NCBI GenBank assembly: GCA_009773075.1
Contig: WOUX01000071.1
Location: 1 to 10,514 of the forward strand
Direction of reading: 5' to 3'
Length of the DNA: 10,514 bases
Source: a bacterium
GTDB lineage: Bacteria > Desulfobacterota > UBA8473
Numbering within the stretch: position 1 is the first letter of the stretch; every line of letters starts with the position of its first letter. The notes under the pieces are model-generated. The model saw only the letters and a list, made by a program, of their open reading frames with translations, was not told where the DNA came from and searched no databases. The position numbers and the translations under genes are program-made. Positions 1 through 6,371 of this stretch are shown here, piece by piece.

Positions 1-225
1 ATGAAATTCAAACAGATTCTTGATGCCTTTCAGAACGTTATAGACCCAAGTATCAAACAGATGGTCTGTGCACCATGTTCCAACTGCAAGGGTGCTATCA
101 GGGAGATATTAAATCATTATGATGCATGGGAAAAATGTGGCATAGCATACACGGGTCTGGTTGAATTTATAGTCAATGCCATGGTTGATATAAAAGAACC
201 TTACATCGAATGGCCTGAGATGTAG
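1..225 (+). CDS. C-terminal end of a cysteine-rich (CCG-type) Fe-S protein, probably 5'-truncated by the window
   Basis: The reading frame is open from the first base and gives 74 residues ending in a TAG stop. It carries a C-x2-C-x2-C cluster (C23, C26, C29) in the context CAPCSNCKGAIREIL, followed by C46 and GLVEFIVNAM. This pattern resembles the last half of the cysteine-rich CCG domain found at the C-terminus of HdrB/HdrD-like and related (Fe-S)-binding proteins of sulfate reducers. Those proteins normally have several hundred residues and an earlier cysteine block, so I infer that the rest of the gene lies upstream. The ATG at base 1 would then be an internal methionine. A stand-alone 74-residue protein cannot be excluded from the window. 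The gene converges on the minus-strand DUF169 gene with about 70 bp between the stops, and no clear terminator is visible there. Likely role: electron transfer or disulfide reductase-like activity in the cytoplasm, by family resemblance only. Confidence 0.6.
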   Translation: MKFKQILDAFQNVIDPSIKQMVCAPCSNCKGAIREILNHYDAWEKCGIAYTGLVEFIVNAMVDIKEPYIEWPEM

Positions 226-298
226 CCGGGACCGTTACCCTCCGGATCGTTTCTCTTCAACGAAAGGGATGAGGAGGCTGCCGTCTTGTATAGGGTCC

Positions 299-1102
299 TT
301 ATTTATCAAACCTTTTAAACCCCGAATCCTCCTCCTGAGTCCCGAAGAGAATCTGGTAACCAGGTGGAAAACCCGGGGTAGGATCGACCTGCGCCCCATA
401 GTAAGAAATAGGATACCTAACCCCCCTTTTGTAAAGTTCTTCAAGACCAGCAATTGCCTTTTCCATCCAGGAAGCAGGTAATGCCATTACCAATTCATCA
501 TCCTGGACATGTGCATATCTTCTCTCCCCATAGCAGGGAATGGCAAGAGACGGTTTGTTATTTAAGTAGCACCTGGCAATGGAATCGGCACATGCCGATT
601 CCCCAACACAAAAGAACTGGAATTGTTCATAATCTTCAAACTGAAGGGCATTGATCAGGATGATCATCTGGGCAGGGTTCCCGTATATCAACACAATATC
701 AGGATCGAACGGGTTATAGACCAAGGGTCCCATAAGCACTGCGTTGTATTTGCCTGTCAGGACACAAGGAATTTGTTCTTCGCATCTCCTGGCGTCTTCC
801 TTGGTCTTACACCATACGATAGACCGTAAACTGCCATCCTTAATGTAATCAGGCCCTTCCGCCAATCCTATTATTCTACCACAACCGGGACCAAGAAAAT
901 CCTCGGCAGTGGCACCTATCGTCCAGTCGTAGGTACGTACTATCGTTATGAGTTGACATAGGGTGAACCTCTTTGTCGGACGGCGTATCCATTTGTTACC
1001 CTCTATCTCTTTGGTGTCTTCCAAAAGTTTGAAGGCTACTGGAAAGGTTTTCAACCGTAAAAGAAGCTCCATTCTTCTTATTATTGGTTCCCAGTTTTCC
1101 AT
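299..1102 (-). CDS. DUF169 family protein
   Basis: The protein has 267 residues from the chosen ATG at 1102. That start has a good Shine-Dalgarno AAGGAG 8 nt upstream, which is better than the in-frame ATG 27 bp further out. The protein matches the DUF169 family (PF02596) in layout. It opens with a helical N-terminus ending in FPVAFKLLED (about 20-29), followed by a cysteine-containing middle with TLCQLI and GPGCGRIIGL. Next come the family-typical segment DIVLIYGNPAQM (135-146) and SLAIPCYGERRYA (185-197). It holds nine cysteines, including C49, C74, C165, C171 and C190, so metal or Fe-S binding is possible but unproven. No signal peptide or membrane segment is seen, so it is probably cytoplasmic. 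It is the last gene of the minus-strand operon, starting 40 bp after the PHP gene stop. DUF169 has no settled biochemical function and I assign none. Confidence 0.86.
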   Translation of the reverse strand: MENWEPIIRRMELLLRLKTFPVAFKLLEDTKEIEGNKWIRRPTKRFTLCQLITIVRTYDWTIGATAEDFLGPGCGRIIGLAEGPDYIKDGSLRSIVWCKTKEDARRCEEQIPCVLTGKYNAVLMGPLVYNPFDPDIVLIYGNPAQMIILINALQFEDYEQFQFFCVGESACADSIARCYLNNKPSLAIPCYGERRYAHVQDDELVMALPASWMEKAIAGLEELYKRGVRYPISYYGAQVDPTPGFPPGYQILFGTQEEDSGFKRFDK

Positions 1103-1110
1103 ACTGTCTT

Positions 1111-1116
1111 CTCCTT
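1111..1116 (-). promoter_or_regulatory. Shine-Dalgarno site of the DUF169 gene
   Basis: AAGGAG on the minus strand lies 8 nt before the ATG at 1102 and decides between that ATG and the one 27 bp upstream. Confidence 0.75.
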
Positions 1117-1142
1117 GCTCGAATTGCAAAGGTTCAATTTAC

Positions 1143-1775
1143 TCAAGCCTTTCTAAAATAGCCGGCCTTGAATCTTCCTGTCTTTAACTCCTTTATGAGG
1201 TCTTCCTGTCTTTCTATTCTGTTTTCAAAGACGGTGACACACTTACCGATATCCTTGATCGAGTGGGCGTCGCTTCCACCAACACCTTTCAGGTTCAATC
1301 TCTCGCATACCTGGGATGAAAAATCATTCTCTTTTGGCGTCTGCCTCCCGCTTTTTACCTCGATGCCATCAACAAATTTAAAGAGGAGATTTTTACTGGC
1401 ATTATCCACGTCCATCTGTAATTTAGAAAACCCAAACAACAAAAAACCCCTGAAAGGATGGGTTGCTATCATAAACCCATTAACCTCATTCACCATTTGA
1501 CGTAAGTCTTCAATAGGAGTGATTCCTTGAAAATCCTTCTGAAGCCCAAAAACCAGTACATGTCCTTCCGTGGTATCTACCTCGATTCCAGTGAATATCA
1601 AAATCCCGGATTTCTCCTCAACCTCCAGAATCTCATGAGGATCCCAGGGTTTATTGTGTTCTGTAAAGCATATCCCGTCCAATCCAATCTTTTTAGCCTC
1701 TAGGGCGGCCTCTTCCGGATCCATCTCACTGCAAGGAGAAAGCCATTTAGTATGGACATGAAGGTCTATTACCAT
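1143..1775 (-). CDS. PHP-domain metal-dependent phosphoesterase
   Basis: The protein has 210 residues and is a compact stand-alone PHP domain (polymerase and histidinol phosphatase superfamily). The metal-ligand motifs appear in order: DLHVH (D4, H6, H8), FTEH (E39, H40), GIEVD (E65), GHVLVFG (71-77), ATHPFR (H106), GIEV (E139) and GGSDAH (D169, H171). All expected ligands are present, so a trinuclear-metal phosphoesterase activity is likely. The substrate is unknown. No polymerase or HisK extensions are present. The ATG at 1775 gives the usual short N-terminus before the first motif. A GTG at 1784 would overlap the upstream gene's TGA by 4 bp and is a credible alternative adding three residues. 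Either way the gene is translationally coupled to the DUF2889-like gene upstream, in an operon with two such genes and DUF169. It is cytoplasmic, with no signal peptide. Confidence 0.91.
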   Translation of the reverse strand: MVIDLHVHTKWLSPCSEMDPEEAALEAKKIGLDGICFTEHNKPWDPHEILEVEEKSGILIFTGIEVDTTEGHVLVFGLQKDFQGITPIEDLRQMVNEVNGFMIATHPFRGFLLFGFSKLQMDVDNASKNLLFKFVDGIEVKSGRQTPKENDFSSQVCERLNLKGVGGSDAHSIKDIGKCVTVFENRIERQEDLIKELKTGRFKAGYFRKA

Positions 1776-1780
1776 TTTGC

Positions 1781-2269
1781 TCACCAAGAAACCCCCAGTC
1801 TTTTGACCAATTCGCTCTCCCTGGAATATGTCATACATCTGTCTCTGATTTTAGGCTCATCGCTTACCAAACCCTTAATAAAATCGTCTTTACTCATCCC
1901 ATTAGATCTAGCGATTTTCCATTGGGTCTGTATAACGGCGGGAAAAACAGCATTGCAGCATTCTATAAAGAGATCTGCAAGGTGTCGGCATCCGCCTCTC
2001 CCCACGAGTTTCTTTATCTTCGTTTCAAAATCAGCGCCTCCAATCTGAAGCCCTATTGCATCATCCAGGATGCTGGGAGCCTTAGGACATTCTGGGGTAG
2101 TGTACCTCTTCATAAGCCCCTTTGCGCTCACTATAGTAAACTCCGGAGTCTTTACCCCCAGATCCAGCTCTATGGTATAGACATTGTCATCGAGGAATCC
2201 ATGTATCAAAAAGATACCATCTTCCCTTTTCTCCACACCTATCGTCTTTGACCTTGTAAATTCAAACAT
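1781..2269 (-). CDS. DUF2889-like protein, paralogue B
   Basis: The protein has 162 residues and resembles the DUF2889 family (PF11136). It has an N-terminal strand-rich half with DGIFLIHGFLDDNVYTIELDL, then EFTIVSAKGLMKRY. A single cysteine follows in TTPECP (C61). The family-like core is LVGRGGCRHLADLF (88-101), followed by the pair C104-C105 in ECCNAV. The C-terminus SELVKRLGV matches the end of the neighbouring gene's product, so the two are tandem paralogues. The gene starts 2 bp after the stop of that upstream gene, with GGGGTG as a weak ribosome site, and runs up to or overlaps the PHP gene. No signal peptide or membrane segment is seen. The conserved cysteine and histidine residues could bind a metal or cofactor, but the family has no known function and I infer nothing further. 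Confidence 0.8.
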   Translation of the reverse strand: MFEFTRSKTIGVEKREDGIFLIHGFLDDNVYTIELDLGVKTPEFTIVSAKGLMKRYTTPECPKAPSILDDAIGLQIGGADFETKIKKLVGRGGCRHLADLFIECCNAVFPAVIQTQWKIARSNGMSKDDFIKGLVSDEPKIRDRCMTYSRESELVKRLGVSW

Positions 2270-2271
2270 TA

Positions 2272-2784
2272 TTACACCCCCAATCTTCTTCTCAGTTCAT
2301 TGCCTTCAACAAAGGCTATACAGCTTCCAACCCTTGGATTATTTTCGAGCATATCCTTCAGCACCTGTCCAAAGGCTTCGTCGGTCTCTGCTGCGAGTTG
2401 TTTGTCCAGCTCATCCACGGTAAATCCCATTATCACCGCATTACAGCCTTCCATGATCATATCGGCAAAGACGTTGCATCCATTGGATCCACCTATTGTT
2501 TCCTTAACCAACCTGGTGATCCCTGAACCTACACGCATACCCATTGCCCGTTGCAAGATTTCAGCATTATTCTCACACTCCTCGGTAAATGATCGAATTA
2601 TCCTGCCCTGTATTGATACAATCTTCAAATCCGGTATTTTGACTTCCATTTCTAGCTCAGCAGATAAAAACGTATCATCCACTCTCACCCTTGCCATCGT
2701 GTTCCCATTATCCAGGTTTTCCGCACCTGCATGAATGTTTTTTGTATAGCTAAGTATCCTGTTGTCTACAAAGCTTTGAACCAT
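2272..2784 (-). CDS. DUF2889-like protein, paralogue A (first gene of the operon)
   Basis: The protein has 170 residues from the ATG at 2784, which has a near-perfect AGGAGGTG ribosome site. An ATG 54 bp further upstream lacks this support. The protein aligns along its whole length with the next gene's product. Shared positions include the strand MEVKIPDLKIVSIQGRIIRS, a cysteine in FTEEC (C70) and the core GSNGCNVFADMIMEGCNAV (99-117). Both proteins end in a related segment, SCIAFVEGNELRRRLGV here. Unlike paralogue B, it has NVF where B has RHL after the core cysteine, so one possible ligand histidine is missing. That suggests the pair has diverged into different roles or forms a heteromer. 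The protein is probably cytoplasmic. Function unknown. A promoter should lie in 2798-2944, but I could not pick a convincing one. Confidence 0.72.
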   Translation of the reverse strand: MVQSFVDNRILSYTKNIHAGAENLDNGNTMARVRVDDTFLSAELEMEVKIPDLKIVSIQGRIIRSFTEECENNAEILQRAMGMRVGSGITRLVKETIGGSNGCNVFADMIMEGCNAVIMGFTVDELDKQLAAETDEAFGQVLKDMLENNPRVGSCIAFVEGNELRRRLGV

Positions 2785-2789
2785 AATTT

Positions 2790-2797
2790 CACCTCCT
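2790..2797 (-). promoter_or_regulatory. Strong Shine-Dalgarno site that fixes the start of the DUF2889-like operon
   Basis: AGGAGGTG on the minus strand lies 5 nt before the ATG at 2784. It is the best ribosome site on this strand and makes the more distal ATG at 2838 unlikely. Confidence 0.8.
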
Positions 2798-2944
2798 GTT
2801 AAAAAGGGTGCATCAAAATATTTCGTTTCTTCTCCCAAAAGATACAGCTGAATTAATGGGGAAATAGGGATTGCAAAATATACATTTCTTTTGAAAGAAT
2901 AGGGAGTTATCTAAACAACCTATTCACAAGAAAGGAGTAATCGT

Positions 2945-3148
2945 ATGTCAGCAACAATCCCCAAAGGTATTTTAGGTTATATATGGTGTAAACTCAAGCA
3001 AATTTCTTATTCTAAAGAATCTATAGAGGTTAATGTTGAACTTGAAAGAGATTGCAAACCTAATCGCCTCTGTTCTGTTTGTAATCGAAAGGCATCACCA
3101 GAGCGGAAGAAGAGAGGGCGGTTAAATCTCCAAGTTTCAGGTATTTAG
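2945..3148 (+). pseudogene. ISL3-like transposase N-terminal remnant
   Basis: The 67-residue reading frame has a clear ribosome site, AAAGGAG at 2931-2937. Its start, TIPKGILGYIWCKLKQI, is followed by a strand of the form IEVNVELERD and then CSVCNRKA (one C-x2-C) and KRGRLNLQV. This is the layout of the N-terminal zinc-binding domain of ISL3-family transposases, which usually run to about 400 residues or more. The frame stops right after this domain. No helix-turn-helix or catalytic DDE part follows before the radical SAM gene. I therefore call it a truncated transposase fragment. A small independent zinc-ribbon protein using the intact ribosome site is the alternative. The assignment rests on recalled family pattern, and terminal inverted repeats of an intact insertion sequence are not visible. 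Confidence 0.5.
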
Positions 3149-3154
3149 TTCTTG

Positions 3155-3180
3155 CAGTTAACGGCAAAGTATGTTAACTG
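3155..3180. repeat. Perfect 8-bp inverted repeat, operator-like, ahead of a -10-like box
   Basis: CAGTTAAC and GTTAACTG are perfect arms separated by 10 bp. Five bases later, at 3185-3190, there is a consensus TATAAT on the plus strand inside TATATAAT. No matching -35 box is found at normal spacing. The layout would suit a regulator-dependent promoter for the radical SAM gene, but the palindrome could equally be a leftover of the transposase element next to it. Confidence 0.4.
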
Positions 3181-3234
3181 AATATATAATTTCCTAAAAT
3201 GAGCAAGAATCAGAAAACCTATAGAACTAATTAA

Positions 3235-3337
3235 AGTCCACCCCTGAAAATGAAAAATTTCCTTTAGGGTAAATCCGCTTACAACGGATCAAAAAATCTG
3301 TTCTAGGTAGTGAAAAAGGGAGTTTTTCAGGAAGAAG
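3235..3337. mobile_element. Small non-coding inverted-repeat element (MITE-like), short copy
   Basis: The left end has CTGAAAATGAAAAATTTCC (from 3244). The right end, read on the other strand, has CTGAAAAACTCCCTTTTTC (from 3330). These are imperfect terminal inverted repeats. The left 31 bases line up without gaps with the left end of the longer element at 9210. Flanking direct repeats ACTAATTAA (3226-3234) and AGTAATTAA (3336-3344) match at 8 of 9 positions, as expected of an old target-site duplication. The interior holds a small stem, ATCCG/CGGAT. It codes for nothing and ends 28 bp before the radical SAM start codon. Confidence 0.5.
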
Positions 3338-3365
3338 TAATTAATAGGTTGAAGACCAGTAATAG

Positions 3366-4961
3366 ATGAGTAAAGAAGGTAAAGATTTTCGAATAGTATT
3401 TGTCAATTTGAAGACTCGCATACCCTGTCAATTTGCCGGATCAAGCTTTACTCTGGAACACATAGGCATTGGCTATTTAACATCAGTACTGCGTAAGCAT
3501 GGATATGATCTATTAATCATTGATGCAGCAATGAGATATCTGTCTAACCAGGAAGCCGTTAGGGAAGTTCTGGGTTTTTCTCCATCCATAGTGGGATTTT
3601 CTCCTACTGTTGCAACCATGGAAGATGCTATTCACATAAGCAACCGTTTAAAAGAAGCTGATAGCAAGATCCATATATGCTTGGGGGGACACCATGCTAC
3701 GTTCCTGGCAGAGCAGCTTTTGATTAAGGAATCGAGTTTCGATTCAGTAGTAAGGGGTGAGGGCGAACTTACCATCCTGGACCTGGCTGATAGATTGCGG
3801 TTGGGGTTATCACTACAGGGTACCCCAGGTGTGTATTTCAAAGGCAAGAACGGCACTATTTGTAAGAACCCACCTCGTAAAAAGATTACAGATTTGGATT
3901 CAATCCCCTTTCCTGCCCGTGACGCACTTAATTGGCAACTCCAAAAAGGGGAATCTCCTACTGCAAGAGTTATAAGCAGTAGAGGATGTGTGGCAGAGTG
4001 CAGTTTCTGCAGTATTCCACCATTTGAAAGACTGCAGGAAGGACATCTCTGGCGGGCACGATCAGCAGAGAATGTACTGGAGGAGTTGACATATCTTCAA
4101 GGGGAACTTGACGTTAAGACAGTTCTCTTTGCTGAGGATAATTTTATTGGACCTGGTGAAGCTGGGAGAAAACGGATAAAACAAATAGCAGACGGTATGA
4201 TCTCCAGGGGTCTGGGGCTTAAGTTTAGAATCCTGTGTACAGCAGAATCTCTAATCGGGTGTGAATCATTACTCCCCCTTTTGAAAGAAGCCGGTCTAGA
4301 ACGGATTATTGTCGGGATAGAAAGCGCTTCACCGGAAACATTGAAGTTCTTTAACAAAAATGCTGTTCTAGAGCAGCATTATCGCATAGCCAGAATCCTT
4401 GCGGAACACAATATTGTTCTACATCTCGGATTTATTATGTTTCATCCATACGCTACCCTTGATGACCTGCGCATAAATGCCGAATTCCTGAAGAGGATAA
4501 ACCATGCATGTTTTTTTCAGCACTTCTCAAACCGAATGGAGCTTTATCCTGGTGTAGGAATATTTAAGAAGCTGGAAGAAGAAGGCATGATAATCTCCAG
4601 GAACGAATATAAACGGGGGTTTTTGTACAGGTATGCAGAGCCTGACATAGAAAACCTTGCAAGGAGTTTATCACCAATTCGAAGAAGAATGGCGGATCTG
4701 GATAGGCTTCTTCTAGATATAGATATATGGATTAGCCACTATAACCGGAAGAATCTTGACAGTAATCTTGCAAGAGAATATACAGAGTTGAAAAAAGAAT
4801 TTTCTTCAAGAAATCTGGATTTTTTCTTAAAGTCTGTTGAGCTTGTGGAGTCTGGATGGAATTCAGAGACTTTTGAAGAATTGAAGAGTGAATACTTGAA
4901 TGATATAGAGGAATTGGGTAAGGCACTGAGATTGTTTAATAGCAATGTGCAAATAAGTTGA
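3366..4961 (+). CDS. B12-binding domain / radical SAM protein
   Basis: The protein has 531 residues. Residues 8 to about 165 form a cobalamin-binding-like Rossmann domain, with EHIGIGYLTSVLRKHGYD (31-48), VGFSPTV (76-82), CLGGHHATF (105-113) and VVRGEGE (128-134). The linker DLDSIPFPARDAL (177-188) leads to the radical SAM core. The core carries C208-x3-C212-x2-C215 in SRGCVAECSFCSIP, then RSAENVLEE, AEDNFIGPGE (256-265) and VGIESASPETL (316-326). The C-terminal 150 residues are helical and not recognisable. This is the BchE/MiaB-like superclass with 5'-deoxyadenosyl radical chemistry, often methylation or a ring rearrangement. The substrate is unknown. The DxHxxG histidine that ligates cobalt in many B12 proteins is absent, as in much of this class, so cobalamin binding is uncertain. 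The ribosome site is weak (AGGTTGAAG). The gene stands alone between repeat elements, with no partner gene to suggest a pathway. Confidence 0.9.
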   Translation: MSKEGKDFRIVFVNLKTRIPCQFAGSSFTLEHIGIGYLTSVLRKHGYDLLIIDAAMRYLSNQEAVREVLGFSPSIVGFSPTVATMEDAIHISNRLKEADSKIHICLGGHHATFLAEQLLIKESSFDSVVRGEGELTILDLADRLRLGLSLQGTPGVYFKGKNGTICKNPPRKKITDLDSIPFPARDALNWQLQKGESPTARVISSRGCVAECSFCSIPPFERLQEGHLWRARSAENVLEELTYLQGELDVKTVLFAEDNFIGPGEAGRKRIKQIADGMISRGLGLKFRILCTAESLIGCESLLPLLKEAGLERIIVGIESASPETLKFFNKNAVLEQHYRIARILAEHNIVLHLGFIMFHPYATLDDLRINAEFLKRINHACFFQHFSNRMELYPGVGIFKKLEEEGMIISRNEYKRGFLYRYAEPDIENLARSLSPIRRRMADLDRLLLDIDIWISHYNRKNLDSNLAREYTELKKEFSSRNLDFFLKSVELVESGWNSETFEELKSEYLNDIEELGKALRLFNSNVQIS

Positions 4962-4971
4962 CTTTTTACAG

Positions 4972-5042
4972 GTTGTCATTGAGGGCAGAACAAAGCAATT
5001 TGAAGGGATTGCCACATCGCTGTTGGTCCACGCAATGATAAC
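4972..5042. repeat. Degenerate dispersed intergenic palindrome of the TCATTG...CAATGA type
   Basis: GTTGTCATTG (4972-4981) faces CAATGATAAC (5033-5042), a 10-bp arm with one mismatch. Inside, GCAAT (4995-4999) faces ATTGC (5008-5012). The overall layout is TGTCATTG, GAAGC-like spacer, GCAAT, ATTGC, then CGCAATGA. It resembles the non-coding palindromes scattered through many bacterial genomes with a TCATTGCGAG start. This copy is eroded. It fills most of the gap between the radical SAM gene and the S41 peptidase gene and could fold in the transcript. It lacks a U-run, so I do not call it a terminator. Confidence 0.55.
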
Positions 5043-5078
5043 TTTCTTTCACCATTTACTATAATTCAGGAGGGAAAT

Positions 5079-6309
5079 ATGCTCTTTAAAACCAAGAAAA
5101 ATAAAAAATTGGTGTTAATCATATCCATGGTTTTGATATTGGGGTTTGTGATGAGCCTTGGATGGATGCGCAGGGTATCGGCTGTAAATAAGGAGACTTA
5201 TGAAAAACTCAAGATGTTTACAGATGTTTTGTCTATTGTTCAAAAAAATTATGTAGAAGAGGTCGACACTGAAAAACTACTTCATGGTGCTATAAATGGA
5301 ATGTTAGAAGCCCTAGACCCCCATTCTTCTTTTATGCCTCCTGACGTATTTAAAGAAATGAAACTGGAAACAAGAGGGGTATTCGGAGGGTTAGGAATCG
5401 AGATTACCAAGCAAGAAGGCACTCTTATGGTCATATCTCCCATAGAGGATACCCCCGCTTATCGGGCTGGGATAAAGGCCGGGGATTATATTGTCAAAAT
5501 TAATGGAAAACCCACCAAGGATATGGGTTTAATGGATGCTGTGAAGTTGATGCGTGGGCCTGCGGGAACCCAGATAACTATCTCGATATTGCGGAAAGGG
5601 CTATCGGGACCGAAGGATTTTACAATAACCCGCGCTGTTATTAAAATCGAGAGCGTAAAATATAAAGTTCTTGAAAAGGGTTATGGATATATCAGGATTA
5701 AAAGTTTTCAAGACAAGACATCAGATGAGCTAAAAGATGCCCTCAACAAATTAGAGACAGAGAAAAATAGCATTAAAGGTTTAATATTAGATCTGAGAAA
5801 CAACCCTGGAGGTCCATTTGACCAGGCGCTTAAGGTTTCTGATGAATTCCTGGATTCTGGCATCATTACTTATACCGAGGAAAGAGCAAAAGGGAGTAGT
5901 TGCGGGAGCATTGCAGGACCACGGAAGAGCTCTTATTTTAGGGGTTCAAACCTTTGGAAAGGCAACCGTTCAGTCAATATATTCTTTAGAGGATGGCTCC
6001 GGTCTTAGATTAACCATTGGCAGATACTATACACCTAAAGGAAGGTCTATTCAAGCAAAGGGTATCACGCCTGACATAGTTGTTCCAGATAAGATACCTT
6101 CAGGGACTGAAGAGGAGAGAAAAATACGATTTCTCAGAGAGAAGGACCTAGATCGGCATTTTGAGAGCACCACAGAAGGGAAAGAAAAAGAAGATGCTTT
6201 AAAGGAGGTAAAAGAAGATAAAACATCTGAAGACGCCCAATTAGATAGGGCATTGGAACTATTAAAAAGCTGGTATGTTTTCGGGAAGAATGTCAAGGTG
6301 GGGAATTAA
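5079..6309 (+). pseudogene. ctpA: S41 C-terminal processing peptidase (CtpA/Prc type), inactivated by internal deletion and frameshift
   Basis: Translation starts at 5079 behind a strong AGGAGGG site. The first frame gives a basic N-terminus, a membrane/signal segment (about 11-30), the S41 N-terminal helical region with LDPHSSFMPP (79-88), a PDZ domain (about 100-175) and LDLRNNPGG (237-245). It is then read to about residue 270, EFLDSGIITYTEERA. Here the sequence jumps frame: the next recognisable family segment, VVAGALQDHGRALILG, is in another frame from about 5890. It continues through QTFGKATVQ, which has the catalytic lysine, YYTPKGRSIQAKGITPDIVV and a charged C-terminal tail to the stop at 6309. 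About 35 residues expected between YTEER and VAGAL are missing, including the block with the nucleophilic serine (usually GSASASE). The product can be neither full length nor active. Family role: a periplasmic, membrane-anchored serine protease trimming C-termini. It is followed by the deacetylase gene 62 bp later. Confidence 0.9.
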
Positions 6310-6371
6310 CTTGACCATTGACAATCCCTATATAAGAGAGAGACCAAAAAAGAAGGGGAGTTCTACTTCCT

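Noticed and set aside
1168..1500. 110-residue plus-strand reading frame
   Set aside because: It lies fully inside the well-supported PHP gene on the opposite strand and has no recognisable domain or ribosome site.
2300..2734. 144-residue plus-strand reading frame rich in serine
   Set aside because: It is antisense to the DUF2889-like gene. Its low-complexity serine and isoleucine composition is typical of a shadow of a real gene.
5060..5065. Perfect TATAAT box before the S41 peptidase gene
   Set aside because: It ends two bases before the Shine-Dalgarno AGGAGGG, so a transcript started from it would begin inside the ribosome site. No -35 box is found at 5037-5042.
5870..5900. Programmed frameshift in ctpA
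   Set aside because: About 35 family residues, including the catalytic serine block, are absent as well. A ribosomal frameshift would not restore an active enzyme, and no slippery site with a following stem is evident.
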